DNA of 64,000 bases from Pseudomonadota bacterium (lineage in GTDB: Bacteria; Desulfobacterota; Desulfobulbia; Desulfobulbales; Desulfocapsaceae), in NCBI GenBank assembly GCA_018817385.1, contig JAHIUA010000043.1, positions 124,001-188,000 on the forward strand. The letters are read 5' to 3'. Made by a program: the position numbers and the translations under genes. The notes beneath the pieces were generated by a model. That model was not told where the DNA came from. It worked only from the letters and a program-made list of their open reading frames with translations, and did not search any database. Below are positions 62,307 through 64,000 of this stretch, in pieces (position 1 is the stretch's first letter; each line of letters starts with the position of its first letter).

Positions 62307-62810
62307 ATGACTGACCAAGAGCGCGAAGATATCCTGGCCGATGAGTGGCTCATCGTCAGAAATTCCGGTGAAATTCCCGAGATCGCCTTTTATTCTTCCC
62401 TTTACTACCTGACGGAAGATGATGATGGGCCCCGCATGAGCCTCAGTGGAGAAGAGGTCCATGTCCTGAAAGAGGCCGCGGTAGAACGTTGTCGAGAGAT
62501 TGTTCTCCGGGATATGCTTGTGGAAAATTTTAATAAGACCATCTATCGGGGGATCAGGCGCTCCATCTTTAACTGGCGGCGCTACCAGACTTTTTGCCGG
62601 AGACAAGCCCTCAGTTTGCACGATTTTCGGCCAAGGGCTACAGATACTTTTCTCCTTTTTCTCGAGCAGGGTGTCAGGGCGGCGGGAGACAGTCTGCCGC
62701 AGACCTTTATCAACTGTTCTCTTGAGGAATTGACTCGCTTCGCTGAAGAGCTGGGAGTGGCCGCGGAACGGCTGCCTGAGAATATCGGTCTGTTTTGTCA
62801 GAAGAGCTGA
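62307..62810 (+). CDS. Conserved-looking cytoplasmic protein of unknown function
   Basis: The 167-residue helical protein contains EDILADEWLIVRNSGEIPEI and FNKTIYRGIRRSIFNWRRY. It has no motif I recognise. It lies between the tetrapyrrole operon and the ClC gene; the ribosome site is weak. Confidence 0.65.
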   Translation: MTDQEREDILADEWLIVRNSGEIPEIAFYSSLYYLTEDDDGPRMSLSGEEVHVLKEAAVERCREIVLRDMLVENFNKTIYRGIRRSIFNWRRYQTFCRRQALSLHDFRPRATDTFLLFLEQGVRAAGDSLPQTFINCSLEELTRFAEELGVAAERLPENIGLFCQKS

Positions 62811-62855
62811 AAGGGTGGTAATGGCTCGCTTGTGATTTCGGGAGGTTCGTCTTGT

Positions 62856-64000
62856 ATGTTTAAATTGCCTTCTCAAAGACAGAGCCTGAAAACCATCCTA
62901 TCCCCCATTGTCCTGGCCCTGGTGATAGGCTCCCTGGCTGGTCTTGGGGCCGTCGCTTTCAAATTTCTCCTGGTGCTTGGTATCGATCTCCTCTGGTCAG
63001 GTGAAGGCGCATTCTGTCACCGTTTTGCTGCCGCTCCCTGGTACTTGCAGCTTGCCATCCCATGTCTCGCCGGATTGGTGGTGGGGCCGGTAATCACCTG
63101 GCTGGCACCTGAGCTCCGAGGGCCAGGGGTCCCTGAGGTAATGGAGGCCATGGCCCTTTCTGAAGGCAGAATCCGGGGGCGGGTTGTCCTTTTGAAAACT
63201 GCGGTTACCGCCCTCATGATCTCAGCCGGAGGCTCCCTTGGCCGTGAAGGCCCCATAGTCCAGATTGGTTCCTCCATCGGTTCGGCTATCACCTCTCTCT
63301 TTCATATGCCCACCGAGCAGCGACGTCTGGCAGTGGCCTGTGGAGCGGCGGCCGGGATAGCCGCAACCTTTCAGGCACCCATGGCAGGGACCCTTTTTGT
63401 GGTGGAGATCCTGCTCTTTGATCTGGAGGTGATGAACCTTTCTAATATCGTTATTGCTGCGGTCACCGGGACCTTGATCTCCCGGCCCTTTCTCCATGAG
63501 ACCTCCATTTTTATCATCCCGGAATTCAGTCTCAACCATAGTGCGGAGCTGGGGCTCTATCTCGCCCTGGGGCTGGTGGCCGGCTTCCTTTCCCTGTTGT
63601 TGATGCTGGCCGTGTTTTCCCTGCCCCGTTTTTACCAATGGCTGCGTGTCCCGGCCTGGCTTACTCCGGCCTGCGGCGGTTTGCTGGTGGGCTGTGTGGG
63701 GCTTGTCATGCCCCGGGCCCTGGGCGTCGGCTATGAGACTATCAACGATGCCCTGGCTGGTAATCTCTCCCTCTCCCTGCTCCTGATCATCCTCTTCTGG
63801 AAAGTGGTGGCCACTGGGTTTTCCCTTGGTTCTGGAATGAGTGGCGGCATCTTCGCCCCCTCCCTGGTGCTGGGGGCTATGCTTGGTGGTTGCGTGGGCT
63901 ATCTGGCCCAGCTTATCTGGCCGGAACATCCTATTTTCCCTGCCCACTATGCCCTTATCGGTATGGGTGCCGTGGTCTCTGGGACCACGCTTGCTCCGAT
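62856..64000 (+). CDS. ClC-family chloride channel/transporter (truncated by window)
   Basis: The open frame from ATG 62856 runs off the right edge after about 381 codons. ClC motifs are present: RGPGVPEVMEA, GGSLGREGPIVQIGSS, GCAAGIAATFQAP-like GAAAGIAATFQAPMAGTLF, and GSGMSGGIFAPSLVLG. It should be a homodimeric Cl-/H+ transporter or channel. The end, including any regulatory CBS domain, is not visible. Confidence 0.92.
   Translation, partial: MFKLPSQRQSLKTILSPIVLALVIGSLAGLGAVAFKFLLVLGIDLLWSGEGAFCHRFAAAPWYLQLAIPCLAGLVVGPVITWLAPELRGPGVPEVMEAMALSEGRIRGRVVLLKTAVTALMISAGGSLGREGPIVQIGSSIGSAITSLFHMPTEQRRLAVACGAAAGIAATFQAPMAGTLFVVEILLFDLEVMNLSNIVIAAVTGTLISRPFLHETSIFIIPEFSLNHSAELGLYLALGLVAGFLSLLLMLAVFSLPRFYQWLRVPAWLTPACGGLLVGCVGLVMPRALGVGYETINDALAGNLSLSLLLIILFWKVVATGFSLGSGMSGGIFAPSLVLGAMLGGCVGYLAQLIWPEHPIFPAHYALIGMGAVVSGTTLAP

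Overview
The window looks like a chromosome segment of a sulfate-reducing Desulfobacterota bacterium, most likely a relative of the Desulfobulbales. The best markers are a true DsrC with both C-terminal cysteines (32598-32918), a CobA-HemD fusion with a separate Met8-type siroheme enzyme, a PEP-CTERM protein, a bactofilin/M23 cell-envelope operon, an apgM-type enzyme beside homoserine dehydrogenase, and many thiol-redox proteins. Genes are dense on both strands. There is no prophage, insertion sequence with transposase, or CRISPR array. Assignments rest on reading motifs; no database was searched.

Region 1-8.4 kb is a membrane and periplasmic thiol-redox/metalloid-type cluster. It holds the end of a small CxxC membrane peptide, a NapH-like polyferredoxin, an NtrC-type regulator, a thioredoxin-fold lipoprotein, two CcdA-like transporters, an ArsR regulator with an operator-like palindrome, an ArsP-type permease, two thioredoxin-like proteins, and a DUF5714 protein. 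The DUF5714 frame runs through an in-frame TGA followed by a SECIS-like hairpin, so it is a candidate selenoprotein and the most interesting item here.

Region 8.4-16.8 kb carries a RimK-like ATP-grasp / GNAT / SET-domain operon, citrate synthase with a sigma-54 promoter facing a divergent sigma-54 activator, a PEP-CTERM protein, an HU/IHF protein, an acidic small protein with a frame-disrupted neighbour, and initiator tRNA-Met. Region 16.8-25 kb is metabolic: thioesterase, apgM-type homoserine kinase candidate, homoserine dehydrogenase, adenylate kinase, GmhA, a deoxyhypusine-synthase-like protein, CobA-HemD and a cereblon-type CULT-domain protein. Region 25-35.6 kb has a 1390-residue SNF2 ATPase, a PpiD-like foldase, DsrC, and an ATP-grasp/zinc-ribbon/bactofilin/M23 operon.

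Region 35.6-50.3 kb is mixed housekeeping: Uup, an RluA-type pseudouridine synthase, YciH, an FAD oxidoreductase, NudC, a UV endonuclease-like protein, MsrA, HIT, cpYpsA-like, CmoB and CmoA, plus several membrane or secreted unknowns. Region 50.3-57.7 kb has a lipoyl-like protein next to a biotin-ligase homologue with a 26-bp perfect hairpin between them, then RecO, RodZ, SurA-like and TlpA-like proteins and a small abundant-looking secreted protein. Region 57.7-64 kb has UppP, a methyltransferase, a tetrapyrrole operon (Met8-CcsA/HemX-HemA), a protein of unknown function and the start of a ClC chloride channel.

Four sets of short non-coding repeats (about 50-165 bp, several with inverted ends) are scattered in the gaps and are not explained by genes.
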